DNA of 64,000 nucleotides. Source: Enterobacteriaceae bacterium RIT693. Lineage in GTDB: Bacteria > Pseudomonadota > Gammaproteobacteria > Enterobacterales > Enterobacteriaceae. The stretch's first letter is position 1. The number at the start of each line of letters is the position of its first letter. The stretch spans positions 62,001 to 126,000 of the forward strand of contig WJYK01000007.1 in assembly GCA_009668225.1 (NCBI GenBank), in the 5' to 3' direction. Of the stretch, positions 18,726 through 27,742 are shown piece after piece. The notes beneath the pieces were generated by a model. That model was not told the DNA's origin and did not search any database. It saw only the letters and a program-made list of their open reading frames with translations. A program made the position numbers and the translations under genes.

Positions 18726-20012
18726 ATGGTATCAAATGAACATCCTTGGTTTAGGAAACGTGGTTATCTTCATTTTGATAAACCTATTTCCTTTGAGCAC
18801 GCCCTAAATATAGTCACCACTCCTCAAGCAGTTGCAACTCATTCTTTTTTGCCATTTATTACTTTTACCTCAACCACTTACAAAGTACAAAAAGATAAAG
18901 GCACTAATGCTATAAATAAAACGATCAAAGAGAGACCAATAGCTTATTCATCTCATGTGGATAGCCACATATATTCTTATTACGCTGAAATACTTGATGA
19001 ATTATATGAAAAAGAGTTATGTGCAAATGGTATTTCAAAAAACGTTCTCGCTTTTAGAGCATTAAATAAAAGCAATATTGAATTTGCATATGAGGCCTTT
19101 CAAGAAATAAAACATAGAGGTAATTGCAGTGCAGTTGGCTTAGATCTATCGAAATTTTTCGATACTCTTGATCATTCTTTTTTGAAAAATGCTTGGTGTA
19201 GATTACTCTCCACAGACAAGTTGCCTGAAGATCATTATGCTGTTTTTAAAGCCATCACAAAATTTTCCAAAGTCGATAAAAATAAAGTTTATGATTTGAT
19301 GGATGTTCCTAAAAACAATGCTAGACATACAAAAAAAACCAAGAAACAGATTTGTTCTTTTTACGATTTCAGAAATAAAGTCAGAAAAGCTAATTTGATA
19401 ACATCTAATAAGGCCAATTTTGGAATACCACAAGGCTCTCCAATAAGTGCTCTGTTATCTAACATATATATGCTCAACTTTGACATTGAAATGAACGAAT
19501 ATATTTCATCATTAGGTGGTGTCTATTTTAGATATTGTGATGATATGCTTTTCATTGTTCCTTCACATGAAAAAAATAATGTTGCTGGAGAGGCAGAAAA
19601 AAGGTTATTCAAGCTAAAAGTTTCTCTTAATGTAAAGAAGACAGAAATTAGAGAGTTCGTAGTTACTCCATCTAAAATAAAATGCGACAAGCCTCTTCAA
19701 TATTTAGGATTTCTATTTGATGGTAATAATATATTTTTGAGATCATCATCTCTTTCACGTTACTCCGACAGGATGAAACGCGGTGTACATCTTGCGAAAG
19801 CAACTATGAAAAGCAAAAATAAAATAAGAAAAAACAAGGGCCTACCAAGCAAGGGTTTATTTAAAGAAAAAATATACGCTCGTTATGCTCACGTAGGCAG
19901 GCGGAATTTTTTAACCTATGGATACAGAGCCTCACGTATAATGCATTCGAATTCAATAAAAAAACAATTGAAGCCCCTTTGGAAAAGATTACAGAGAGAA
20001 ATTGACAAATAA
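18726..20012 (+). CDS. drt2: Antiviral reverse transcriptase, DRT2 (UG2) type
   Basis: The 428-residue protein is a single-domain reverse transcriptase. Motifs in order are VGLDLSKFFDTLDH (catalytic Asp about residue 140), FGIPQGSPISALLSN (about 233-247), YFRYCDDMLFIV with catalytic YCDD at 270-273, LNVKKTEI, and LQYLGFLFDG; a basic tail follows (KSKNKIRKNKG). There is no maturase, endonuclease or integrase domain, which argues against a group II intron, and no retron VTG motif. The ATG at 18726 was preferred over an in-frame TTG at 18711; no clear ribosome site precedes it. The gene is much more AT-rich than its neighbours, a sign of horizontal transfer. With the upstream RNA it should form an antiphage system that makes the toxic Neo protein on infection. 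Confidence 0.85.
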   Translation: MVSNEHPWFRKRGYLHFDKPISFEHALNIVTTPQAVATHSFLPFITFTSTTYKVQKDKGTNAINKTIKERPIAYSSHVDSHIYSYYAEILDELYEKELCANGISKNVLAFRALNKSNIEFAYEAFQEIKHRGNCSAVGLDLSKFFDTLDHSFLKNAWCRLLSTDKLPEDHYAVFKAITKFSKVDKNKVYDLMDVPKNNARHTKKTKKQICSFYDFRNKVRKANLITSNKANFGIPQGSPISALLSNIYMLNFDIEMNEYISSLGGVYFRYCDDMLFIVPSHEKNNVAGEAEKRLFKLKVSLNVKKTEIREFVVTPSKIKCDKPLQYLGFLFDGNNIFLRSSSLSRYSDRMKRGVHLAKATMKSKNKIRKNKGLPSKGLFKEKIYARYAHVGRRNFLTYGYRASRIMHSNSIKKQLKPLWKRLQREIDK

Positions 20013-20201
20013 AAAGCTGATGATGTGAATCCACCTGACGTCAATAACGTACTTCATCCTAGATTTGTCTCAGTACGATTTTCATTCTGAACTAGGCGCC
20101 TTACCCAATATACTTAACGAAGTCAGATAATAACTCATCACAGACATCTTTCAATGACCGTCCTTCCCCACCAGGGGAAGGCGACCATTCAACCAAAAAA
20201 A

Positions 20202-20735
20202 TCAATGAACCAAATTCAAAACCCTGCCCTGAATCATTCTTAATCCGCCGTCCACCGAACGAGCAAATCTCGGGGCTTTTAAATCTTCAGCCAGCGCAAC
20301 GATCAGCTCATACAGCAGGCCGGTCATCTGCTGCGTTTGCTCCGGGGATTCTTGCTGATTCAGCAGGACTATTGTTAACGCCACGCAGTATTCGCGGAGC
20401 GGTTCGGAGTCTGTTGCCATCGGGTTGTAGCAGATGCTGGCTTCGCTATCTTTGAGCGTCAGCTTCTCTATCAGGTAGTCCGGCAGCGGGGCTTTGAGTA
20501 CGCTTTTCAGGACTTCCAGCCCAGCGAGCAGGCGGCCGCAGAGCGCCATGCGTTCCGTTTGATTCTGGTTTTCAAGTAAATGTTCGGCGTACTGCTCGCA
20601 AATATCGAGCACCTGGAAGAGATCCATCGTTGCACCCTGCGGCTTTTCTAGCAGGGTTGCGATATCGCCCGCAAATGCCGGGTCGTGTGGGGTGATTTCA
20701 GGGTGAGTCTGTGTGTTACTATCTTCGTTAGCCAT
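20202..20735 (-). CDS. Uncharacterised protein next to the DRT2 locus
   Basis: I do not recognise this 177-residue protein. It is acidic and soluble, with no signal peptide or membrane segment, a low-complexity polar N terminus (residues 1-20) and a predominantly helical remainder, including MDLFQVLDICEQYAEHLLENQ and CVALTIVLLNQ. The ATG at 20735 is preceded by GGAGTC. A hairpin CCCTCG...CGAGGG (about 20769-20810) lies in its upstream region, and CCTTCCCC/GGGGAAGG (about 20162-20181) lies just beyond its stop. Base composition is closer to the core genome than to the reverse transcriptase, so it need not have arrived with it. Confidence 0.7.
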   Translation of the reverse strand: MANEDSNTQTHPEITPHDPAFAGDIATLLEKPQGATMDLFQVLDICEQYAEHLLENQNQTERMALCGRLLAGLEVLKSVLKAPLPDYLIEKLTLKDSEASICYNPMATDSEPLREYCVALTIVLLNQQESPEQTQQMTGLLYELIVALAEDLKAPRFARSVDGGLRMIQGRVLNLVH

Positions 20736-21007
20736 GATGTGACTCCGTGTAAGTTACGTTGTGGTCAGCCCTCGTCTGGTGTTCCACCACCTTTCGAGGG
20801 CGCTTCTTTTTCCGGCCTTCACCGGACTTATCTCTTGATCATCTCTCCGAGCATACTGGATGGCTGCACAGTAACCCAGATGAAAAACCAGGCAGATTGG
20901 CAAACTTCGAGGCGGCTCGCAGGAATGATGAAACGCTTGGGGGAATTGCAGTTTGGGGGCTTATCAGGAAGAAAGCAGGCCGAACGGACGTCCGGCCAGA
21001 AAGCAGA

Positions 21008-21667
21008 TTAATGCCTGTCGCGCTTGTCCGCGCGTTTGGCGAGATAGTCGCCAAACATTTGCACGATCTGCACCAACACAATCAGCGCCACAACCGTGAC
21101 CACCATGACCTGGGTTTCGTAGCGGTAATAGCCGAAGCGGATCGCGAGGTCGCCCACGCCGCCGCCGCCGACAATCCCCGCCATCGCCGAGTAACCGATC
21201 AGGCTGACCAGGGTTATGGTTAACCCACGCAGCAAACCGGCGCTGGCTTCCGGCAGCAGCACGGTGCAGATGATGCGCATCGGGCTGGCGCCAAAGGCCT
21301 CAGCCGCTTCAATAATGCCTTTATCCACTTCCCGCAACGCGCCGTCCACCAGGCGGGCATAAAACGCAATTGCCGCCACCGACAGCGGCACGGAAGCCGC
21401 AATCGGCCCGATGGTGTTGCCGAGCAGGAACTGCGTCAGCGGCAACAACAGCACCAGCAGAATGACGAACGGCACCGAGCGCACGATGTTCACCACCACC
21501 GAGCTGAAGATGTTCAGCGCGCGGTTCTGCCAGAACAAATTACGGTCGGTAACGAAGATCAAAAAGCCCAGCGGCAGGCCGCCGATAATCGCCAGCAGCG
21601 TGGAAATGCCCAGCATCTGGAAGGTTTCGCCAAAGGCAATAGTCAGGTCCGCGACTAAATCATCCAT
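21008..21667 (-). CDS. sfbC: MetI-family ABC transporter permease (SfbC-like)
   Basis: This 219-residue inner membrane permease has five or six hydrophobic segments and the coupling-helix motif EAAEAFGASPMRIICTVLLPEA near residues 130-150, typical of MetI-type permeases. It is the last gene of a three-gene operon (binding protein, ATPase, permease) and overlaps the ATPase gene by 8 bp. The proteins resemble MetQNI but differ clearly, and the location next to ybbP fits the sfbABC operon I recall from Salmonella. The substrate is unproven; methionine or a related amino acid is the family default. Confidence 0.85.
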   Translation of the reverse strand: MDDLVADLTIAFGETFQMLGISTLLAIIGGLPLGFLIFVTDRNLFWQNRALNIFSSVVVNIVRSVPFVILLVLLLPLTQFLLGNTIGPIAASVPLSVAAIAFYARLVDGALREVDKGIIEAAEAFGASPMRIICTVLLPEASAGLLRGLTITLVSLIGYSAMAGIVGGGGVGDLAIRFGYYRYETQVMVVTVVALIVLVQIVQMFGDYLAKRADKRDRH

Positions 21668-22676
21668 TCAGCACCTCCACACAGGCCGTATTTTTCCGAA
21701 TATGGTCGATGGCATCCCCTACCGCCGCCGGGTTGCCGGGCGCGGTAATCGCCACCACCAGAATGCCCAGCGCCCGGTCGCTGATGTACTCGATTTTGCC
21801 GTGCAGAATGTTCACGCCGACCCCAAACTTCACCGCCGCGAAGGAGAGCACCGGCTGTTCGGCCGAGTCGCCGACGAACATGATTTTCAGCAGCGCGCCG
21901 CGCATGTTGTCGAGCAGGCGCACCGGCAGCGTCAGGTTCAGCGTGTGGGACACCAGCTGGCGGGTAAATTCATGCTGCGGATGAGCAAAGATGTCGAACA
22001 CCTCGCCGGACTCCACCACTTCCCCGCCGGACATCACCGCCACGCGGTCGCAAATCGTTTTGATCACGTTCATCTCATGGGTGATCAGCACGATGGTGAT
22101 CCCCAGTTGCTGGTTGATCTTCTTCAGCAGCGCCAGAATGGTGGCCGACGTTTCCAGATCCAGCGCGGAAGTCGGTTCATCACAGAGTAAAACATCCGGG
22201 TGGTTAGCGATGGCGCGCGCAATGCCCACGCGCTGTTTCTGCCCGCCGCTCAGCTGCACCGGGTAGCGGTTGGCTTTGTCGGCCAGGCCCACCAGCTCAA
22301 GAATTTCATCCACGCGCGGGCCGATTTTACTGCGTTCCCAGCCCGCAGCTTTGAGGCTGAAAGCCACGTTCTGCCTGACAGTCCGGGTATGCATCAAATT
22401 GAAGTGCTGGAAAATCATGCCGATGCGCTGACGCGCTTTGCGTAGCTCGGCGCCCTGCAGCGCGGTGATCTCGGTTCCACCGATTTTTACGCTGCCCTCA
22501 CTTGGGCGCTGGAGCGCGTTCAGGGTGCGTAATAAGGTACTTTTCCCGGCGCCGCTGGTGCCAACAATGCCAAAAATCTCACCGGCGCCAATGTGCAGCG
22601 AAACATCGTTCACCGCCCGGCTGGTCTGGCTCCGGCCCGTGGGGAAGTCCACGCAGACCTTTTCAATCTCAATCAT
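21660..22676 (-). CDS. sfbB: MetN-family ABC transporter ATP-binding protein (SfbB-like)
   Basis: The 338-residue ATPase has Walker A GTSGAGKSTLL near residue 38, the signature LSGGQKQRVGIARA near residue 140, Walker B VLLCDEPTSALD and the H-loop LITHEM. The C-terminal quarter forms a NIL-type domain, which in MetN binds methionine and inhibits transport. It is preceded 56 bp upstream by the binding-protein gene and overlaps the permease gene. No MetJ box (AGACGTCT repeats) was seen upstream, so control may differ from that of metNIQ. Confidence 0.87.
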   Translation of the reverse strand: MIEIEKVCVDFPTGRSQTSRAVNDVSLHIGAGEIFGIVGTSGAGKSTLLRTLNALQRPSEGSVKIGGTEITALQGAELRKARQRIGMIFQHFNLMHTRTVRQNVAFSLKAAGWERSKIGPRVDEILELVGLADKANRYPVQLSGGQKQRVGIARAIANHPDVLLCDEPTSALDLETSATILALLKKINQQLGITIVLITHEMNVIKTICDRVAVMSGGEVVESGEVFDIFAHPQHEFTRQLVSHTLNLTLPVRLLDNMRGALLKIMFVGDSAEQPVLSFAAVKFGVGVNILHGKIEYISDRALGILVVAITAPGNPAAVGDAIDHIRKNTACVEVLNG

Positions 22677-22732
22677 GACAACCTCAAATCAGCGATAAAG
22701 AGCAGGCATCCCGCCTGCCCGCTTTGCTCTGG

Positions 22733-23569
22733 TTACTTTTTATCGGCGGCAACCATCCAGTCCGGTTTCTGGAAGGCGTTGAAAATATTCTGCGGATCGT
22801 CGATCGCTTTTTCGTAGGCCGGGGACTTCACGGTCTCCACGATGTCTTTGGCAAACGGTTTATCCGCATCTTCGGCACGCACCGCGATGATGTTTTTGAG
22901 GTTCTCGTCCAGGTGTTCCTGTTTGAGCGCAGAGGAGAGTTTCAGCCCGGCGGCAATGGCAAAGTTACCGTTGACCAGCGCGGCGCTGGCGCTATCCAGC
23001 GTGCGCGGCAGCTGTGCGGCTTCCAGCGATTTAAACACCAGGCCTTTCGGGTTGGTGGCGATGTCGCGCTCGGAGGCCTTGGTCGGGTCAATGTTGTCTT
23101 TGATGGTGATAAGCTCCATCGACTGCAGGAAGCGCAGCCCACGGGCGAGGTTGGTCGGGTCGTTAGACAGGGTGACAATGTCGCCTTTCTTCAGCTCGTC
23201 CAAGCTTTTGACTTTATGGGAATAAATGCCCATCCCGGCGGTTGGCACGGTAATCAGCTTCGCCAGCTTGAGGTTTTTGTCGGCGGTGAATTTGTCGAAG
23301 TACAGCGAGTGCTGGAACAGGTTGGCGTCGATGCTGCCGTTGGCCAGCGCCATGTTGGGCTGCACGTAGTCGCTGAACTCGCGCACCACGACTTTATAGC
23401 CTTTCTCTTTTAACGACGGGGCGATGGCCTGTTTGACCATATCGCCGTAAGGCCCCGGCGCCACGCCGAAGACGATGGTGTGCGGGTCGCTGTTGGCCTG
23501 AGCAAACTGCAGGCCGCTGGCCAGAAGTAAAGCGCCGGTCGCCACGCGCCAGCCGAAACGATTTCCCAT
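22733..23569 (-). CDS. sfbA: NlpA/MetQ-family periplasmic binding protein (SfbA-like), not lipidated
   Basis: The 278-residue protein is the substrate-binding component of the adjacent ABC transporter. It has a signal peptide ending near QFAQA-NSDPH but no lipobox cysteine, so it should be a free periplasmic protein, unlike lipidated MetQ. The mature part shows the NlpA-family features GVAPGPYGDMVKQ and the later GIYSHKVKSLDELKKGD. It opens the operon sfbABC. Upstream lies about 190 bp of spacer, then repeat module A. Confidence 0.85.
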   Translation of the reverse strand: MGNRFGWRVATGALLLASGLQFAQANSDPHTIVFGVAPGPYGDMVKQAIAPSLKEKGYKVVVREFSDYVQPNMALANGSIDANLFQHSLYFDKFTADKNLKLAKLITVPTAGMGIYSHKVKSLDELKKGDIVTLSNDPTNLARGLRFLQSMELITIKDNIDPTKASERDIATNPKGLVFKSLEAAQLPRTLDSASAALVNGNFAIAAGLKLSSALKQEHLDENLKNIIAVRAEDADKPFAKDIVETVKSPAYEKAIDDPQNIFNAFQKPDWMVAADKK

Positions 23570-23764
23570 GGGTATTCTCCCTTACAGAATGATGTGTGGT
23601 GTCCTGAGGCGAGCCTCTTTCACGGGCCGCTTACTAAGTCGTTGATCCAACTGGACAGAGTAAGATGGCACATTCCGTTAACAGGGTTAATTGAAAATAT
23701 TTCATCTTGCGCGCGGGAGAAGGCGCGGCGGGCATAAAGCGGGCTTTTGCGAATAACAAAAAAG

Positions 23765-23938
23765 CAAAGCGGATTTTCCGCTTTGAGATTGATGACAAAC
23801 ACCCGAAAAGCGTGGTTTTCGGGTGTTTGGGGTAAATCATAGAACATAATTCATTGTTTTTATTAGGTCGCAGTTCGACCTTTTTCAGGACAACGAACTT
23901 TGTGAAAAGTACCCAAAGCGGAAATATCCGCTTTGGGT
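23765..23938 (+). repeat. Terminator-bracketed repeat module, copy A
   Basis: The unit lies between sfbA and the porin gene. The outer hairpins share the stem CAAAGCGG/CCGCTTTG (23765-23785, and inside 23911-23938, where the stem extends to 11 bp); their loops differ. The inner hairpin pairs 23796-23809 with 23816-23829 (14 bp) around the loop GCGTGG. The following about 80 nt (CATTGTTTTTATTAGG, then CAGGACAACGAACTTTGTG) match copies B and C closely. The outer hairpin next to the porin stop probably ends the porin transcript. The 23570-23764 stretch has no gene. Confidence 0.8.
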
Positions 23939-23955
23939 ATTAAAAGAACGCTGAC

Positions 23956-25107
23956 TTAGAAATCGTAGCGCAGACGAACCAGGTTCATGTCGCCCAGGTT
24001 GTCGGTGCTGGAGGTGAAGACGTGCTCGTAGTCCACCTGGAAGCCGTAATCCAGCTTGAAGCTCACGCCTACACCGTTGTCGATGCGCTGGTAGCTGCGG
24101 CCGGTCACGTACTGCAGACGGTCACCCATGAAGTATGGCTGTACGGATTTCACCGCGTACTGGCCAACCGGGATGGTGTAACCCGCAAAGTACTCGATGC
24201 CCCACGCGTCGCCGGAGAAGTAGTTGTTGACGTCTTTCAGCTTGGTGGTCAGGAAGTTCTGGTACCAGCCGCCACCGAAGCTAAACGTCCAGTTGTCCGG
24301 TTTCCAGCTCAGTGCGGTCCCGTAGATGTTCTGGTTGTAAGACTTGCTGTCGCCGTCGTTCGGGTTACGCATATCGGCACGGGTGTAGTTCCATGCGGTG
24401 CCCCAGGTCAGGTCTTTGGTGATGTGGTAATCCACGCCCAGAGAGCCGCCGCCTTTACGCTTGTAGCGCATGCCGGTGGTGGCACGGATGTCGTGATCTT
24501 CAAACAGGTAAGAAGCGTAAACGTCCGCATCGCCGAAGGTATTTTTGTACTTCAGCATGTTGCGGGAACGGTAAGAGCCGTCGTAGTCGCCGTTCATGCC
24601 GTTACCCGGAGCCTGACCTATCATGTCGTAGTCCCAGATATCGGTTTTCGCGCCAACCACATCATAGTAGATGCTGTTTTGCTGGCCGTAGGTCAGCTGA
24701 CCCCAGGTTTTGCTTTTCAGGCCGGTGTACAGCATACGGCGAGTGGTATTGTTCGCGCCTTCTGCATAGTGGTTGTCCCACTCAAATACCGCCGGAATAT
24801 TTACGCCCAGCTCGTAGAAGCTTATCCAGCTAATATCATCGAACAGATAATAATCAGCCGCGAAGCGGAAACGGGTGCCGCCGTCAAAGCCGTTACGTTT
24901 GTAAGAGCCTTTGTCGCCGTCGCCGGACATCATATTAAACTGTGGACGAATACTGCCGCCCACGGTGAAGTTGAGGCGGCTCAGCGGGTTACCGGCCTGA
25001 GGATCTTGCTTCAGGACGGTGATTTCTGCGTTAGCGGCGAAAGACGCCATACCTGCAAGCAGGCCGGCCCCAATCAGTAATGGTAAAGCGCGCAAATTTG
25101 CTTTCAT
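23956..25107 (-). CDS. Outer membrane porin, Gram-negative porin family
   Basis: This 383-residue protein has a signal peptide (MKANLRALPLLIGAG, cleavage near ANA-EITVL) and a mature part rich in alternating aromatic and polar strands with acidic and Asn/Gly-rich loops. It ends in the terminal motif VRLRYDF; a C-terminal Phe is the usual signal for BAM-dependent insertion. Length suits a 16-strand general porin. It does not match OmpC/OmpF, Tsx or UidC as I recall them, so I give no symbol. It stands alone between ybbP and sfbA and is probably monocistronic, with an AT-rich upstream region at 25110-25290. Its terminator is the right outer hairpin of repeat module A. Confidence 0.8.
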   Translation of the reverse strand: MKANLRALPLLIGAGLLAGMASFAANAEITVLKQDPQAGNPLSRLNFTVGGSIRPQFNMMSGDGDKGSYKRNGFDGGTRFRFAADYYLFDDISWISFYELGVNIPAVFEWDNHYAEGANNTTRRMLYTGLKSKTWGQLTYGQQNSIYYDVVGAKTDIWDYDMIGQAPGNGMNGDYDGSYRSRNMLKYKNTFGDADVYASYLFEDHDIRATTGMRYKRKGGGSLGVDYHITKDLTWGTAWNYTRADMRNPNDGDSKSYNQNIYGTALSWKPDNWTFSFGGGWYQNFLTTKLKDVNNYFSGDAWGIEYFAGYTIPVGQYAVKSVQPYFMGDRLQYVTGRSYQRIDNGVGVSFKLDYGFQVDYEHVFTSSTDNLGDMNLVRLRYDF

Positions 25108-25303
25108 GTGGATCCTTAGTAACCGTATTTATTATAAGCGCGGGCATATTAACGCTTATTAAGTCCGATTTCTGAGGGATTTTTATTAATTCGTGCGGTT
25201 ATCTATCAGTCTTTTCTTAATAGATATTAAAAAAACGACAATAAATGCAGAAAATATGTTCTGACGCAATAAATAGCGAAATATAACGAAGTTTATAACG
25301 GTA

Positions 25304-25323
25304 GCCGGGCGTCCTTGCCCGGC
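25304..25323. terminator. Hairpin downstream of ybbP
   Basis: GCCGGGC (25304-25310) pairs with GCCCGGC (25317-25323), 4 bp after the ybbP stop codon. There is no real T run on the minus strand, so it may be a weak or Rho-assisted terminator. Confidence 0.5.
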
Positions 25324-25327
25324 CTCC

Positions 25328-27742
25328 TCAGACGACAAACTGGCGGAACAACGCCTTCCCTTTCAGCAGGCGAACGCCCAGCCAGCCGCCGCAAAGCGAC
25401 AGCAATACCGCCCCGGTAACAGGCAGCACGATCCACAGACGCAAATCAGGCTCCCACGGGAAGTCGAACACCCGCGTTTGCAGCACGCCAAGCGCCGTTT
25501 CGGCCCCGATGGCCGCCACCAGGCCGGACACCAGCCCCAGCACGGCGAACTCGCACCATAGCGTGGTTCTGAGCAGCTTTTTGCCCGCGCCCAGCGTGCG
25601 GTAAACCACCAGTTCCTGATGGCGCTGGCGCATGCCAACCTGCACCTGAGCCAACAGCAGCAGCAGACCGCAGGCGGTCACCAGCACCACCATCACCTCC
25701 AGCGCGCGGCTAACCTGCTCCAGCACCTGACCGATTTGCTTCAGGATAGCCCCGATATCCAACAGGCTGACGGTCGGGAATTCGCGGTTAAGCTGGGTCA
25801 GCAGGCCGTTACTTCCCTCCCAGCGGAAGCTGGTGAGCCAGCTCTGCGGCTGCCCGTCGAGCGAGCCCGGCGGGAAGATAAAGTAGAAGTTTGGCCGCAG
25901 GCTTTCCCAGTCCACTTTGCGCAGGCTGGTCACCTTCGCGGTGAAGTCCTGGGTATCTCCCATGAAGGTCACGCTGTCGCCGAGCCTGATGTTCAGCCGC
26001 TTCGCCACACCGTCGTCCATCGACACTTCCCCGGCCTTCGGCGGCCAGCTGCCCGCAAGGATCGGGTTATGATCCGGCTTCTGGCTCTGCCAGGTCAGAT
26101 TCAGCTCGCGGTTCAGCGCTTCGTCCGGGTTGCCCTCGGTGGACTGGCCGTTAATCGCCGTCATGCGCGCCCGCACGATGGGGTAAAACGAATCCGGGAT
26201 CACCTGATGGTCGGCGAGGAAGGTTTTCACCGGCTGAACCTGCTCCGGCGCAATGTTCACCAGGAAGTAGTTCGGGCTTTCCGGCGGCAACTGCTGCTGC
26301 CATCTGTCCAGCAAATCGCCCCGCAGCACGAGCAGCAGCGCCAGCAGCATAAAGGAGAGCGAGAACGCCGCCAGCTGGCTGAGCGTCGCCCACGGCTGGC
26401 GAAGCAGGCGGTTAACCGCCAGGCGCAGGGCCAGATTTTTCAGCGTCAGCTTCTTAAGCAGCTTCAGCACGCCCCAGCCAACGAGGCCGCACAGCGCCGC
26501 CAGCACCAGCGTGCCCGCCAGCACCGCCCAAAGTAGCGAACTTCCGCCCATGAGCAACGCCAGCAGCAGTACCACAACGACGCTAATCACCGGCAGATAA
26601 ATTTTCAGCGGCCAGACGCTGGCCACGGCGTCACGGCGCAGCACGCGCAATGGCTGAGTCGCCAGCAAAAGTCGATACGGACGCAGCCCCACCAGCACGG
26701 AGATTGTTACCATCGCGCCGATAGCCCACACCCACGGCCAGAGGCTCGCTGGCGGCAGCGCGGCCGGCAGCACCGGCTTCAACAGCTGCATCAGTGCGGC
26801 TTCAAACAGCAGCCCGACGGCGCCCCCGGCAATCGCCGAAAGCAGCAGCACCATCAGCCACTGGCCGATAATCAGCTTACGCAGCGCCGCCCTGCCCGCC
26901 CCCAGCGTTTTCAGAATAGCCACCAGGTCGTAGCGGCTGCGGCAGTAGTGGCTCATCGCCACGGCAATCGCCGCCACGGCCAGCAGCAGCGTCAGCAGGG
27001 CAGAAAGCAGCAGGAACTGCTGAGAACGCTCCAGCGACTTGCCCAGCGCGCCTTCGTCCTGCTCCATGCCGATCCAGCGCTGCTCCGGCTTCAGCTTCGG
27101 CAGCAGGAAGTTTTCAAACTGCTGCAATTGCTGTGCGTCGCCGCCAAACTTGTAGCGCCAGCTAATGCGGCTGCCGGGCTGCACCGCCCCGGTTTTCTCG
27201 ACGTCGGCCAGGTTCATCATCAGCCGGGGCGCAATCTGGAACGGGTTAAACCCGGCGTCCGGCTCCTGAATCACCTGCCCGGCAATACGCAGCGTGGCAT
27301 CGCCCACATCTATGTTATCGCCGACTTTCAGGTTGAGTAGAGCCAGCAGGCGAGGCGCAAGCAGCGCGGTACCCGGCTCCGGTTTCAGTCCCGGCGGGTT
27401 AGTTTCCAGCTCGCCGTACATCGGGTAAACGCCGTCGACCGCTTTCACATCGGCCAGCTGCGGCGTATCCCCGGCAAAGGTCATGGTGGCGAAGCTCAGC
27501 TGTTTGCCGACCTTTAAGCCATCGCTTTGCGCCTGAGTCAGCCATTCATCCGGCACGGCGCGGGCGCTGCGCAATGTCCTGTCGCCCGCCATATATTCGC
27601 GGCTTTGCTGGCTGAGGCCTTTTTCCATTCTGTCGCTGATGCTGCCGAGCGCCAGCACGCAGGCCACCGCCAGGCTCAGCGCCAGCCAGACAATCAGCAG
27701 CGAGGGAGAGCGCCACTCGCGCCAGAACCAGCGGGCTATCAT
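25328..27742 (-). CDS. ybbP: FtsX-family ABC transporter permease YbbP
   Basis: YbbP is the large membrane partner of the ATPase YbbA. The 804-residue protein has the MacB/FtsX layout: an N-terminal helix, a long periplasmic domain (about 50-240), a block of three helices (about 250-350), further helices, a second periplasmic region and a C-terminal FtsX domain with helices near 690-790. The start MIARWFWREW at 27742 matches E. coli; the ORF could begin four codons earlier. The ATG overlaps the ybbA stop by 4 bp. The substrate is not established; the genomic tie to tesA suggests an envelope role. Confidence 0.93.
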   Translation of the reverse strand: MIARWFWREWRSPSLLIVWLALSLAVACVLALGSISDRMEKGLSQQSREYMAGDRTLRSARAVPDEWLTQAQSDGLKVGKQLSFATMTFAGDTPQLADVKAVDGVYPMYGELETNPPGLKPEPGTALLAPRLLALLNLKVGDNIDVGDATLRIAGQVIQEPDAGFNPFQIAPRLMMNLADVEKTGAVQPGSRISWRYKFGGDAQQLQQFENFLLPKLKPEQRWIGMEQDEGALGKSLERSQQFLLLSALLTLLLAVAAIAVAMSHYCRSRYDLVAILKTLGAGRAALRKLIIGQWLMVLLLSAIAGGAVGLLFEAALMQLLKPVLPAALPPASLWPWVWAIGAMVTISVLVGLRPYRLLLATQPLRVLRRDAVASVWPLKIYLPVISVVVVLLLALLMGGSSLLWAVLAGTLVLAALCGLVGWGVLKLLKKLTLKNLALRLAVNRLLRQPWATLSQLAAFSLSFMLLALLLVLRGDLLDRWQQQLPPESPNYFLVNIAPEQVQPVKTFLADHQVIPDSFYPIVRARMTAINGQSTEGNPDEALNRELNLTWQSQKPDHNPILAGSWPPKAGEVSMDDGVAKRLNIRLGDSVTFMGDTQDFTAKVTSLRKVDWESLRPNFYFIFPPGSLDGQPQSWLTSFRWEGSNGLLTQLNREFPTVSLLDIGAILKQIGQVLEQVSRALEVMVVLVTACGLLLLLAQVQVGMRQRHQELVVYRTLGAGKKLLRTTLWCEFAVLGLVSGLVAAIGAETALGVLQTRVFDFPWEPDLRLWIVLPVTGAVLLSLCGGWLGVRLLKGKALFRQFVV

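Noticed and set aside
18726-20012. Retron or group II intron reverse transcriptase
   Set aside because: No maturase/endonuclease domain and no intron 5' GUGYG or domain V were seen, and the retron-specific VTG motif is absent. The upstream RNA has the DRT2 layout.
23640-23847. Small minus-strand ORFs upstream of sfbA
   Set aside because: They run through repeat module A and its hairpins, lack ribosome sites, and have no conserved features.
24022-25080. 352-codon ORF opposite the porin gene
   Set aside because: The minus-strand product has a signal peptide, porin-like strands and a terminal Phe; the plus-strand frame is a shadow.
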